In this document: in pieces, positions 42,224-51,327 of the stretch
Numbering within the stretch: the first letter of the stretch is position 1
How the letters are laid out: every line of letters begins with the position of its first letter
The notes under the pieces: generated by a model
The model's database searches: none
Told to the model about the DNA's origin: nothing
Seen by the model: only the letters and a program-made list of their open reading frames with translations
Origin: Bradyrhizobium sp. CB82
GTDB taxonomy: Bacteria; Pseudomonadota; Alphaproteobacteria; Rhizobiales; Xanthobacteraceae
NCBI RefSeq assembly: GCF_029714405.1
Contig: NZ_CP121651.1
Location: 744,001 to 808,000 of the forward strand
Length of the DNA stretch: 64,000 nt
Reading direction: 5' to 3'
Program-made: the position numbers and the translations under genes

Positions 42224-45200
42224 ATGTCCTTGACCTCCTCTCAGCCTGCAAGCGCCGCGCCGGTTGCGGGCGGAGTACAAGATTCCGCCAAGCTGTTCAG
42301 CGCGGATGAGACTAGCAAGTTGCATATCCTATGGGAGGACGGCGAACGCCTCTTCTGCCGAGGAGAACGTCACGCTGACTCTGATCACGCCGGTGTGCTG
42401 GTCGTGCTGCCCACAGCTGAACATCCAGCACCTGCTACTCTAGATCGTCTCGCTCATGAATATGGATTGAAGGACCAGCTGGACCGTGCATGGGCGGTAC
42501 AGCCTCTTCAGCTCGTCCGCGAAGGCGGACGAACCGTGCTGGTCCTCGAGGATCCCGGCGGCCAGCCGTTGGATCGGCATCTCGGCCGTCCGATGGAGGT
42601 AGGGCAGTTCTTGCGGTTTGCAATCCGCTTAGCGGCCGCGCTTCGCGGGTTACACGAACGCGGTATCATTCATAAGGATATCAAGCCGGCCAATGTGCTC
42701 GTCAATTTGGCTACCGAACAAGTCTGGCTGACGGGCTTTGGCATCGCGTCGCGCCTACCGCGCGAGCGCCAGGCGCCTGCCCCGCCAGAGGTCATCGCCG
42801 GCACGCTCGCCTATATGGCGCCCGAGCAGACCGGACGAATGAACAGGTCAATCGATTCACGCAGTGATTTGTACGCCCTCGGCATCACGCTGTATCAGAT
42901 GCTTACGGGGCAGCTCCCGTTCACCGCGTCCGACCCGATGGAATGGGTACACTGTCATATTGCCAGACGGCCGGACGCGCCCGGCGAGCGGCTAAAGGAA
43001 GTGCCCGGCGCCGTCTCGGCCATCATCATGAAGCTGCTCGCCAAGACTGCCGAGGAACGTTATCAGACGGCCTCTGGTCTGGAGAGCGACCTCAAGCACT
43101 GCCTTGCCTCATGGGAGGCTCAGCATCGGATCGACGCCTTCCCACTTGCCGAGCACGACACGCCCGACCGGTTGCTGATCCCCGAAAAACTGTACGGGCG
43201 GGCGCGCGAGGTCGAGATTTTGCTCGCCTCTTTCGACCGTATCGTTAGCGGCGGGGGACCGGAGTTGGTGCTGGTCTCCGGCTATTCCGGCATCGGCAAG
43301 TCCGCCGTCGTGCACGAGCTGCATAAGGCGCTCGTGCCGCCGCGCGGACTGTTCGCCGCCGGCAAGTTCGACCAGTACAAGCGCGACATTCCCTATGCGA
43401 CAGTCGCCGAGGCTTTTCAGAGCCTCGTGCGGCTGCTGCTCGGCAAAAGTGAGGCCGACTTAGCGAGTTGGCGCGACGCCCTTCTGGAGGCGCTCGGCTC
43501 GAACGGGCGGCTCATGATCGACCTCGTTCCCGAGCTCAAGCTCATCATCGGCGACCAGCCACCAGTGTCAGAGCTTCCGTCACAAGACGCGCAACGGCGC
43601 TTCCAGCTGGTGTTTCGGCGCTTCATTGGCGTGTTCGCCCGGCCGGAGCATCCGCTGGCGCTTTTCCTCGACGATCTGCAATGGCTGGATGCAGCGACGC
43701 TTGACTTGCTCGACAATCTGCTAACTGGATCGGATCTGACGAACCTGCTGCTGATCGGCGCCTATCGCAGCAACGAGGTCGACGCCACCCATCCGCTGAG
43801 GCGCAAGCTCGATGCCATTACGAGCGCCGGCGGAAGGGTTGAGGAGATCACGCTTGCGCCGCTTGCCGGTGAGCATTTCGGGCATTTGATAGCGGATACG
43901 CTGCGTTGCGAGCCGGCACGCGCCGCGCCGCTGGCGCGGCTGGTGCACGAGAAGGCCGGTGGCAATCCGTTCTTCGCGATTCAGTTTCTTTACGCGCTTG
44001 CCGAACAGCAACTGCTCAGCTTCGATCACGACGCTGCGCGGTGGTCGTGGAACCTCGAGGGCATTCACGCCAAGGGGTACACCGACAATGTCGTCGATCT
44101 CATGGTTGGGAAGCTGGCCCGCCTGCCCGCCAAAACCCAGGAGGCATTGCAGCAGCTCGCCTGTCTCGGAAACACCGCTGATATCGCGACAGTTTCGCTC
44201 GTCCTTGGGACGTCTGAGGAAGAGGTCCACGCATTGCTGTGGGAGGCGGCGCGCCAGGAACTGGTCCATCGGCGCGCGTTCGCCTATCAGTTCGCCCACG
44301 ATCGCATTCAGGAAGCCGTCTATTCGCTGATACCGCAAGCGTCACGTCCCGAGGCGCACCTTCGCATTGGCAGGCTGCTTGCGAGCCAGATGCCTCCCGA
44401 ACAGCAGGAGGAGGCGATCTTCGAGATCGTCAACCAGCTCAACCGCGGCGCGGCTTTGATCACGTCGCGGGAGGAGCGCGAGCGCCTCGCCGAACGGAAC
44501 CTGATCGCTGGCAGGCGCGCCAAGGCCTCGACCGCCTATTCTTCGGCGTGCCGCTATCTAGCAGCGGCGAGGGCGAATCTGGGCCAGCAAGGGTGGTTGG
44601 ACTGCTACGACTTGGCGTTCAACGTGTGCATCGAACTGGCGGAATGTGAGGTCCTAAGCTCCAATTTCGAGGAAGCCGCTCGGTGGATCGAAGAGCTGCT
44701 GATCCGCGCACGTTCAAAAGTCGAGCGCGCCCAGACGTATCGGCTCAGAATGGTGCTCCAGTTGGTGCATGCCGACAATGCAGCGGCAATCCGAACAGGG
44801 GTCGAGTGTTTGCAGACGTTTGGCATTCAACTACCGGAACGCCCAACGAATGATCAGGTAACGGCCGAGTATGACGCGATGTGGTCCAACCTGGGCGCGC
44901 GTGCGATTGGAAGCCTTCTTGACCTCCCGATGATGGAAAATCCAAATATGCGCGAGGTCATGAACGTCTTCACCATGCTATTCCTCTCTGCCTATTTCAT
45001 CGATAGCAATCTCCGCCAAACGATCGTGTGCCGAATGGTGCGTGTGACACTGGACCACGGCACGACGGCTTCGGGCGGCACGGCTTATGGATTTCTGTCC
45101 ATTTTTTTGGGGCCGTTTTTCCAGCGCTACAAGGAAGGCGAGGAATTCGCTCAATTGGCCTTTGCGGTGGCGGAAAAGCATGGATTTAAGGAGCAAAAAG

Positions 45201-48200
45201 CGGCCGCAAACTTCCTAAAGCAGATGGCGGTTGTCTGGACGCGGCCCATCGAGGTCGCCCTGACGTGCCTCGATGACGCGATCGCCGCTGCCCAAGAGAC
45301 TGGAGATATCATTTGGGCCTGCTACAGCTTGGAACACCGCCTGACGGATTGCTTGGTCCGCGGGGATCACCTCGACCAGATTTGGTCCGAATCGGGGAAG
45401 GCAGTGGAGCTTATCGAGCGATTCAAGTTCCGCCATGTGGCCGATATCGTGTGCAGCATTCGGCTTTTCGTCCAGAAGCTTCGGGGGCAAGCGGATGGCG
45501 CTGCCGTTGTGGCGGAATCAGCTCTTGAAACTCGGCTGCTGGAAAATGGCGTTGCGGTTGTCCTCTGCTTCCATTGGATATTGCAGATTCAGCGGCACCT
45601 GCTGCTTGGCAATCCCGAGAGGGCGCTTGAGTATGCAGAGAAAGCCAAACCACTCCTTTGGTCCGCTCGTTGCCACATTCAGTTCGCGAACTATTGCCTC
45701 TATAAGGCATTCGCGCTTGCGGCAGTTTATGGCACGGCTTCGCCCGAGAAACGGGCTGAAATCCGCTCGGAGCTCTCCTCGAATGCTCAAGCATTCGAAC
45801 GCTGGGCCGAAAGTTGCCCTGTGACTTTCAGCCAGAAGCACCTTCTCGTTTGTGGAGAGCTGGCCCGCGTGGAAGGGCGCGCCATAGAAGCCATGCAGCT
45901 TTATGAGCGTGCCGCTAGGACTGCGGCCGAACATGGCTTCGTTCAGGACCAAGCGTTGGCAAACGAGTTAGCGGGGCAGTGTTGTCTGGCCTCTGGCCTC
46001 GAGCATGCGGCGCATGCCTATTTCCGCGAAGCGCGCCACTGCTATCTGTGCTGGGGAGCCAATGGCAAGGTCAGGCAACTGGACGAGTTGTATCCCCACC
46101 TCAGGGACGACGAACCGACGCCCAGTGTGACGAGGACAATCAGAGCGCCCATTGAGCATCTCGACCTCGCGACCGTCGTTAAAGTCTCGCAAGCGATCTC
46201 GGGTGAGATCGTGCTGCAACCGTTAGTCGATACGCTTATGCGCATGGCCCTTGAGCAGGCGGGCGCCGAGCGGGGTCTGCTGATTGTTGCGCGCGGGGCT
46301 ATGCCGCAGATCGAAGCGGAAGCCACGAGCAGCGGCAATACGATCATCTTGCAGCAGGGCGGCCAGCCCATAACCGCTGCGGTGCTGCCCGAATCCGTAA
46401 TTCACTATGTGCTGCGCAGCCGTGAAAGCCTCATCCTTGGTGATGCCGCAACTCAATCCCCGTTTGATGCCGATCCTTATGTCCGCGAGCGCCAAGCGCG
46501 GTCCATTCTCTGTCTGCCCCTGATCACCCAGACCAAGCTTATCGGCGTGCTCTATCTCGAGAACAATCTCACCCCCCACGTCTTCGCGCCGGCCCGCATC
46601 GCCGTACTGAAGCTGGTGGCGTCGCAGGCAGCCATCGCGCTGGAGAATTCACGTCTTTACCGGGATCTTCAGGAGCGGGAGGCAAAGATCCGGCGCCTGG
46701 TCGACGCCAATATCATCGGAATTTTCATCTGGGACTTCGAAGGTCGCGTACTTGAGGCCAACGACGAATTTCTTCGCATGGTGGGCTACGATCGCGAAGA
46801 CCTGGTGTCGGGCCGCATAAGGTGGGCGGACCTGACGCCGCCTCACTGGCGCGACAAGAATAATGCGAAGATCGAACAGCAAAAATGCGGCGGACGGTTT
46901 GAGCCATTCGAAAAAGAATACTTGAGAAAAGACGGTAGCCGTGTGCCCGCGCTGATTGGCGGGGCAACGTTTGAAGAGGGCGGCGACGAGGGCGTTGCGT
47001 TTGTCCTCGATCTGACGGAGCGCAAATGCGCCGAGGAAGCCCTTCGGGAAAGCGAATACAAACTGCGTCAAATCATCGAAACAGTGCCAGGCTTGCTCTG
47101 GTCAGTGGACCCCAACGGCGAACCGACCCATATCAATCAGCGCACGTTGGACTATAGCGGCATGCGAATTGAGGATCTCAAGCAAGGTGGCTGGCGCGCG
47201 CTCCTGCACCCTGACGACCTCCCGGAAACTTTGCGGGCCTTCTCTCACGCAATTGAGACTGGCAGTTCGTATCAGCACGTGAGCCGTCTCCGGCGGGCGG
47301 ACGGCGAGTTTCGTTGGCACGATACTCGCGGAGAGCCTCTGCGCGATCGGGAGGGACGCGTCATCCAGTGGTATGGCCTGTCTGTCGATATCGATGAAGG
47401 CAAGAAGGCCGAAGACCGGCTGCGCCGCAGCGAAGCCTATCTGGCGGAAGCACAGAGGCTGAGCCACACCGGCACCGCGGTCTATAATGCGACGGAAATT
47501 CTTTATTGGTCCGAGGAGGCTTCCCGCATCTGGGGGCTTCCGCCGCAAGGTATTCCGAGCCGGGAAGCGGTATGGCAACGGATCCATCCAGACGACGTAG
47601 ACAGGGTGAACCAAAACATCGAGCAAGGATTGCGCGAAAAGAGAAGCTTCTCGAACGAATTCAGAATCATACTACCCGATAGAACAGTAAAACATGTCGA
47701 AGCGACTAACTACCCTGTGTTCTCGGCAAACGGAGAGCTTGTTGAGATTGTCGCCACGGGCGTCGACGTGACAGAGCGCAAGCGCGCCGAGCAAGCATTG
47801 CGGCAAAGCGAAGCAAGGTTCCAGCGTCTGGTCGATTCCAACATCATCGGAATTTTCATTTGGGATTTCGACGGTCGCATTCTTGGGGCCAACGACGAAT
47901 TTCTTCGCATGGTGGGTTACGCCCGCGAAGACCTGGTCGCGGGCAGCGTCTGGTGGTCGGAAATGACGCCGCCCGACTGGCGCGACAGGAATAACGCAAG
48001 GATCGAACAGCAAAAAGCCAGCGGTCGGTTCCAACCATTCGAAAAGGAATTCAGCAGGAAAGACGGTAGTCGTGTGCCGATACTGATCGGTGGGGCAACG
48101 TTTGAAGAGGGCGGTAACCAGGGCATCGCATTCGTGCTCGATCTGACGGAGCGCAAGCGCGCAGAGGAACGCCTCCGCGTGCAGCACACTGTTGTGCAGA

Positions 48201-49789
48201 TTTTGGCGGAAGCGGCCACGATCGAAGAGGCCACTCCGAGAATACTGCGGGCCATGGGCGAGTGTCTGGGATGGGATGTGGGCGTGCTCTGGCGCGTGGA
48301 CCGGGAGGCCGAGGCGCTGCGCTGTGTGGAGTTTTGGCATAAAGCGTCGATAAGAGTCCCGGAATTTGAAAGAGCCAGCCGGGAGTTTACTTTCGTTCCG
48401 GGCTTGGGACTACCGGGCCGGGTGTGGTCCGGCCTTGAGCCCGAATACATTCCCGATGTCGTTTCTGACGAAAACTTTCCGCGCGCACCCATCGCCGAAC
48501 GCGAAGGACTACACGAGGCCTTCGGCTTTCCTATCCTGCTCGGCGGGGAAGTCTTGGGCGTGGTCGAGTTTTTCAGCCGCAAGATCGGGCAACCCGATAA
48601 GGAGCTGCTCAAGATGCTGGCCGTTATCGGCAGCCAGATCGGTCAGTTCATCGAGCGCAAGCGCGCCGAGGAGGCCTTACAGCGAAGCGAGGGCTATTTG
48701 GCCGAAGCGGAGAAGCTGACGCATACGGGCAGTTGGGCTTGGGATCCCCGCACCCAAAAGGTGCTGTACTGCTCCGAGGAAATGTTCCGAATTTTCGGAT
48801 TAGATCCGCGGGAGAGCTCACCTTCCCGAGACAATTTTCGACAGCAAATTCACCCCGAGGATCGCGATTGGGTAAGGAAGAGATTTGAGAAGTCGATTCG
48901 CGAAAGAGTCGATACCTACGCCGAGTACAGGGTTCTTCTGCCAGACGGAACAGTCAGGCACATCAATGCCTCGGGTCATCCGGTTCTCAATGAAGACGGC
49001 AAGCTCATCGAGTTTATTGGTACGGCTGTAGATGTGACAGAGCGTATGCGCGCCTCGGAAGCTCTGCGCAAGGCGCAACTGGAACTCGCGCACGCCAATC
49101 GCGTGAGCACGATGGGAGAGTTCGCTGCATCGCTGTCTCACGAAATCTTGCATCCTATCGCGACCGCCCGCAACAACGCCCGTGCAGGAATGCGTTTCTT
49201 GGAAATGAATCCGCCGAATCTGGATGAGGCCAGGGAAGCGTTCGCCTGTGTTGTCAGGGACGCAGACCGAGGTAAGGATATCATCGGACGGATGCGAGAT
49301 CACATCAAGAAAGCGCCGCCGCGAAAAGAGTGTTTTGGCCTCAATGAAGCGATCAACGAGGTGGTTGTTATGGTACGAAGCGCAATCGCCGACAACAGTG
49401 TCTCGGTCAAGACTCGCCTCGCGGAGGGTGCGCTCGCCATTCATGGGGATCGCGTTCAACTGCAACAAGTCTTGCTGAACCTGATCCTCAACGCGGTTGA
49501 AGCAATGGGCTCGGTTGAGGCGGGAGCACGAGAGCTAATGGTCAGCACAGAGCAAGACCACACAGGCGTTCTCGTGGCCGTGCGCGATTCCGGGCCGGGC
49601 ATCGATGCGACGCAATTGGACCGCGTCTTCGAGGCTTTTTACACTACCAAATCCGGTGGAACAGGAATGGGGCTGTCGATCTGCCGGTCCATCATCGATG
49701 CTCATGGGGGCAAGCTATGGGCAGAGGCAAACGAGCCGCGCGGCGCTGTATTTCAGTTCACCTTGCCCGCGGCCCAAGAGGACTCATGA
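42224..49789 (+). CDS. Giant Ser/Thr kinase-like / AAA ATPase / GAF-PAS sensor histidine kinase
   Basis: A 2521-residue multidomain signalling protein. Order: protein-kinase fold (about 30-300; HKDIKPANV at 150-158, but the DFG Asp is Gly171 in TGFGIAS, and APE region MAPEQTGRM); AAA/STAND-type ATPase (Walker A SGYSGIGKSAV near 350, Walker B LALFLDDLQW near 478); a long helical TPR-like region (about 650-1290); GAF (about 1335-1472); PAS repeats at about 1486-1602, 1609-1726, 1736-1853 and 1863-1980; a second GAF (1986-2143); a PAS (2156-2276); HisKA with His2306 in SLSHEILHP; and HATPase to the C-terminus (DSGPGID, GTGMGLSI). No transmembrane segment is evident, so it senses internally. A single-domain response regulator is convergent at its end and a FixJ-type regulator follows. 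Confidence 0.93.
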   Translation: MSLTSSQPASAAPVAGGVQDSAKLFSADETSKLHILWEDGERLFCRGERHADSDHAGVLVVLPTAEHPAPATLDRLAHEYGLKDQLDRAWAVQPLQLVREGGRTVLVLEDPGGQPLDRHLGRPMEVGQFLRFAIRLAAALRGLHERGIIHKDIKPANVLVNLATEQVWLTGFGIASRLPRERQAPAPPEVIAGTLAYMAPEQTGRMNRSIDSRSDLYALGITLYQMLTGQLPFTASDPMEWVHCHIARRPDAPGERLKEVPGAVSAIIMKLLAKTAEERYQTASGLESDLKHCLASWEAQHRIDAFPLAEHDTPDRLLIPEKLYGRAREVEILLASFDRIVSGGGPELVLVSGYSGIGKSAVVHELHKALVPPRGLFAAGKFDQYKRDIPYATVAEAFQSLVRLLLGKSEADLASWRDALLEALGSNGRLMIDLVPELKLIIGDQPPVSELPSQDAQRRFQLVFRRFIGVFARPEHPLALFLDDLQWLDAATLDLLDNLLTGSDLTNLLLIGAYRSNEVDATHPLRRKLDAITSAGGRVEEITLAPLAGEHFGHLIADTLRCEPARAAPLARLVHEKAGGNPFFAIQFLYALAEQQLLSFDHDAARWSWNLEGIHAKGYTDNVVDLMVGKLARLPAKTQEALQQLACLGNTADIATVSLVLGTSEEEVHALLWEAARQELVHRRAFAYQFAHDRIQEAVYSLIPQASRPEAHLRIGRLLASQMPPEQQEEAIFEIVNQLNRGAALITSREERERLAERNLIAGRRAKASTAYSSACRYLAAARANLGQQGWLDCYDLAFNVCIELAECEVLSSNFEEAARWIEELLIRARSKVERAQTYRLRMVLQLVHADNAAAIRTGVECLQTFGIQLPERPTNDQVTAEYDAMWSNLGARAIGSLLDLPMMENPNMREVMNVFTMLFLSAYFIDSNLRQTIVCRMVRVTLDHGTTASGGTAYGFLSIFLGPFFQRYKEGEEFAQLAFAVAEKHGFKEQKAAANFLKQMAVVWTRPIEVALTCLDDAIAAAQETGDIIWACYSLEHRLTDCLVRGDHLDQIWSESGKAVELIERFKFRHVADIVCSIRLFVQKLRGQADGAAVVAESALETRLLENGVAVVLCFHWILQIQRHLLLGNPERALEYAEKAKPLLWSARCHIQFANYCLYKAFALAAVYGTASPEKRAEIRSELSSNAQAFERWAESCPVTFSQKHLLVCGELARVEGRAIEAMQLYERAARTAAEHGFVQDQALANELAGQCCLASGLEHAAHAYFREARHCYLCWGANGKVRQLDELYPHLRDDEPTPSVTRTIRAPIEHLDLATVVKVSQAISGEIVLQPLVDTLMRMALEQAGAERGLLIVARGAMPQIEAEATSSGNTIILQQGGQPITAAVLPESVIHYVLRSRESLILGDAATQSPFDADPYVRERQARSILCLPLITQTKLIGVLYLENNLTPHVFAPARIAVLKLVASQAAIALENSRLYRDLQEREAKIRRLVDANIIGIFIWDFEGRVLEANDEFLRMVGYDREDLVSGRIRWADLTPPHWRDKNNAKIEQQKCGGRFEPFEKEYLRKDGSRVPALIGGATFEEGGDEGVAFVLDLTERKCAEEALRESEYKLRQIIETVPGLLWSVDPNGEPTHINQRTLDYSGMRIEDLKQGGWRALLHPDDLPETLRAFSHAIETGSSYQHVSRLRRADGEFRWHDTRGEPLRDREGRVIQWYGLSVDIDEGKKAEDRLRRSEAYLAEAQRLSHTGTAVYNATEILYWSEEASRIWGLPPQGIPSREAVWQRIHPDDVDRVNQNIEQGLREKRSFSNEFRIILPDRTVKHVEATNYPVFSANGELVEIVATGVDVTERKRAEQALRQSEARFQRLVDSNIIGIFIWDFDGRILGANDEFLRMVGYAREDLVAGSVWWSEMTPPDWRDRNNARIEQQKASGRFQPFEKEFSRKDGSRVPILIGGATFEEGGNQGIAFVLDLTERKRAEERLRVQHTVVQILAEAATIEEATPRILRAMGECLGWDVGVLWRVDREAEALRCVEFWHKASIRVPEFERASREFTFVPGLGLPGRVWSGLEPEYIPDVVSDENFPRAPIAEREGLHEAFGFPILLGGEVLGVVEFFSRKIGQPDKELLKMLAVIGSQIGQFIERKRAEEALQRSEGYLAEAEKLTHTGSWAWDPRTQKVLYCSEEMFRIFGLDPRESSPSRDNFRQQIHPEDRDWVRKRFEKSIRERVDTYAEYRVLLPDGTVRHINASGHPVLNEDGKLIEFIGTAVDVTERMRASEALRKAQLELAHANRVSTMGEFAASLSHEILHPIATARNNARAGMRFLEMNPPNLDEAREAFACVVRDADRGKDIIGRMRDHIKKAPPRKECFGLNEAINEVVVMVRSAIADNSVSVKTRLAEGALAIHGDRVQLQQVLLNLILNAVEAMGSVEAGARELMVSTEQDHTGVLVAVRDSGPGIDATQLDRVFEAFYTTKSGGTGMGLSICRSIIDAHGGKLWAEANEPRGAVFQFTLPAAQEDS
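46695..47026 (+). repeat. Intragenic repeat, first PAS module
   Basis: This 332-base stretch within the giant kinase gene recurs 1131 bases (377 codons) downstream at 47826-48157. Both encode a PAS module with IIGIFIWDF, ANDEFLRMVGY, and GGATFEEGG, and blocks of identical DNA remain, for example around 46761 and 47892. The pair reflects duplication within the gene. Confidence 0.8.
47826..48157 (+). repeat. Intragenic repeat, fourth PAS module
   Basis: This is the second copy of the PAS module at 46695-47026, in the same frame and orientation. Differences are mostly conservative (for example ADLTPPHWRDKNN versus SEMTPPDWRDRNN), so the duplication is not recent, but both are kept in frame. Confidence 0.8.
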
Positions 49790-50176
49790 ATTGTCTTCGA
49801 TCGGCGTACCGGGCTGCAGAGCCGAACGCAGGCATCGCTCCAGATGGTCGTCGTCCACTGGCTTGCTGAGGTAGCAAACAACCCCGTCCTTTAGGGCCCG
49901 ATCCCTGACGACTTCATCGGAATATGCAGTAACGATAATCGTCGGGATCGCGTACCCGCTGTTGACCAAATGCCTATGCAATTCAACTCCAGTCATGCCA
50001 GGCATGTGAACGTCGGCGACCAAGCAGGCGGTTTCAGGCACGAGACGCGATGCGAGGAAATCGGCTGCTGACGGAAACGCTTCGACAGTGTAGCCCAGCA
50101 ATGTTACGAGTTTTCGCATTGATTCGCGAAAGTGCTGGTCATCATCGACGATGGATATCAGCGCACGGTTCGACAT
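49784..50176 (-). CDS. Single-domain response regulator (CheY-like)
   Basis: A 130-residue receiver domain with acidic pair IVDDDQ, phosphoacceptor Asp in CLVADVHMPG, Thr in IIVTAYSDE and Lys in YLSKPVDDD. There is no output domain. Its 3' end overlaps the convergent giant kinase gene by 6 bases, and it is divergent from the FixJ-type regulator. It could accept phosphate from the histidine kinase and act as a shuttle or sink, as with other stand-alone receivers. Convergent genes of this kind may interfere at the transcript ends. Confidence 0.9.
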   Translation of the reverse strand: MSNRALISIVDDDQHFRESMRKLVTLLGYTVEAFPSAADFLASRLVPETACLVADVHMPGMTGVELHRHLVNSGYAIPTIIVTAYSDEVVRDRALKDGVVCYLSKPVDDDHLERCLRSALQPGTPIEDNS

Positions 50177-50280
50177 TGCAACTTCACCTTCTGCGCTCCA
50201 CCTACCGGCAGTCTAATATCTCGCGCAGCGTGCAACTTGTACTATCAGTGACATTCCCCAACAATGCAATATCGGCGCCC

Positions 50281-50317
50281 CTAAGCGATGGCTTAGGCCT
50301 TTGGGCCATCCGCTTAG
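50281..50317. promoter_or_regulatory. Palindrome CTAAGCGATGGCTTAG with extra half-site
   Basis: CTAAGC-GATG-GCTTAG occupies 50281-50296, followed by GCCTTTGGGCC and another GCTTAG half-site near 50311. It lies in the 231-base gap between the divergent receiver gene and the FixJ-type regulator, about 110 bases before the latter. The identical 16-mer recurs at 51188, before the AraC gene, which argues for a protein-binding site. Confidence 0.55.
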
Positions 50318-50407
50318 GCAATAATACTATTCATCTCGACAGATTGTGCGTAGAATGGCGTCGTTCCAATAGGAAGAATGCGGTTCCTCTAACGCAGGAT
50401 ACCGGGA

Positions 50408-51043
50408 ATGGGTAACGCAAATCCCAGTGTCTCGGTCATTGATGACGATCCCGCGTTTCGCGACTCGGTCGTGCGGCTGCTGCGGACGGTCGGCATCCAT
50501 ACCCGCCAATTTTCGTCTGTTCACGATTTTCTCGAGGTCGATCCGCCGGAGGGCCCGACTTGCCTGGTGCTCGACGTGAGAATGCCGGGGCGAAGCGGTC
50601 TTGACCTTCAGCGCGATCTTGCCGCCGCAAATAGGCAAGTGCCGATCATCTTCATCACAGCTCATGCCGACGTGCCAATGACCGTGCAGGCGATGAAAGG
50701 GGGGGCGATAGAGTTCCTTACAAAGCCGTTCCGTGATCAGGATCTTCTCGACGCCGTCGAGATCGGTCTCGCTCGCGACCGTGTCCGTCAGGAGAGTGAA
50801 CGGGTATTGGCCATGCTCAGGGAGCGCTTCGACACGCTCAGCTCCCGCGAGCGTGAGGTCATGCTCCATGTCGTGGTGGGCCGCCTAAACAAACAAATTG
50901 CCAACGCTGTCGGCATCACCGAGTCTACGGTGAAGGTGCATCGTACCCACCTGATGCGAAAGATGAAGGCGCGTTCGCTTCCCGAGCTCAGCCGGATGGC
51001 GGACATCCTCAACGTGAGAGCACAGCAGCCACACGACTCCTAA
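50408..51043 (+). CDS. FixJ/NarL-type response regulator with LuxR HTH
   Basis: A 211-residue two-domain regulator. The receiver (1-120) has VIDDDPAFRDS, phosphoacceptor in CLVLDVRMPG, FITAHADVPMTVQAMKGGA and FLTKPF, a strongly FixJ-like pattern. The LuxR-type HTH (145-205) has LSSREREVMLHVVVGRLNKQ and STVKVHRTHLMRKM. It probably receives phosphate from the giant histidine kinase upstream. A CTAAGCGATGGCTTAG palindrome lies before it and before the next gene, so it may regulate itself and the AraC gene. Confidence 0.93.
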   Translation: MGNANPSVSVIDDDPAFRDSVVRLLRTVGIHTRQFSSVHDFLEVDPPEGPTCLVLDVRMPGRSGLDLQRDLAAANRQVPIIFITAHADVPMTVQAMKGGAIEFLTKPFRDQDLLDAVEIGLARDRVRQESERVLAMLRERFDTLSSREREVMLHVVVGRLNKQIANAVGITESTVKVHRTHLMRKMKARSLPELSRMADILNVRAQQPHDS

Positions 51044-51187
51044 GTCGGCCCGAAGGTACCGCCTCAAGCGTTTTCGCACGAAGGTACTGTCTCTGCGAGC
51101 TACTTGCCATCTACCTCGGGCATTACGTGCTCATCCGGCCAACGGATGGAAAAGCTCGGGGTTGGAGATCTCGCGCCCGCATCGCTT

Positions 51188-51203
51188 CTAAGCGATGGCT
51201 TAG
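51188..51203. promoter_or_regulatory. Second copy of palindrome CTAAGCGATGGCTTAG
   Basis: The 16 bases are identical to 50281-50296 and lie 124 bases before the AraC start at 51328, within the 284-base gap after the FixJ-type regulator. Symmetry (6-4-6) and perfect recurrence in two promoters suggest one dimeric regulator controls both. Confidence 0.55.
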
Positions 51204-51327
51204 CACAAACAGCCACAAGCGAACCTCACACTACCACCGCGCAATCGACGGCGGCACGCCAAACCGTCAAAACCTGTCTTGTCGGTTTCGTCAGGGAATT
51301 GCCCTCCTCCACGCACGCGAGGATATA

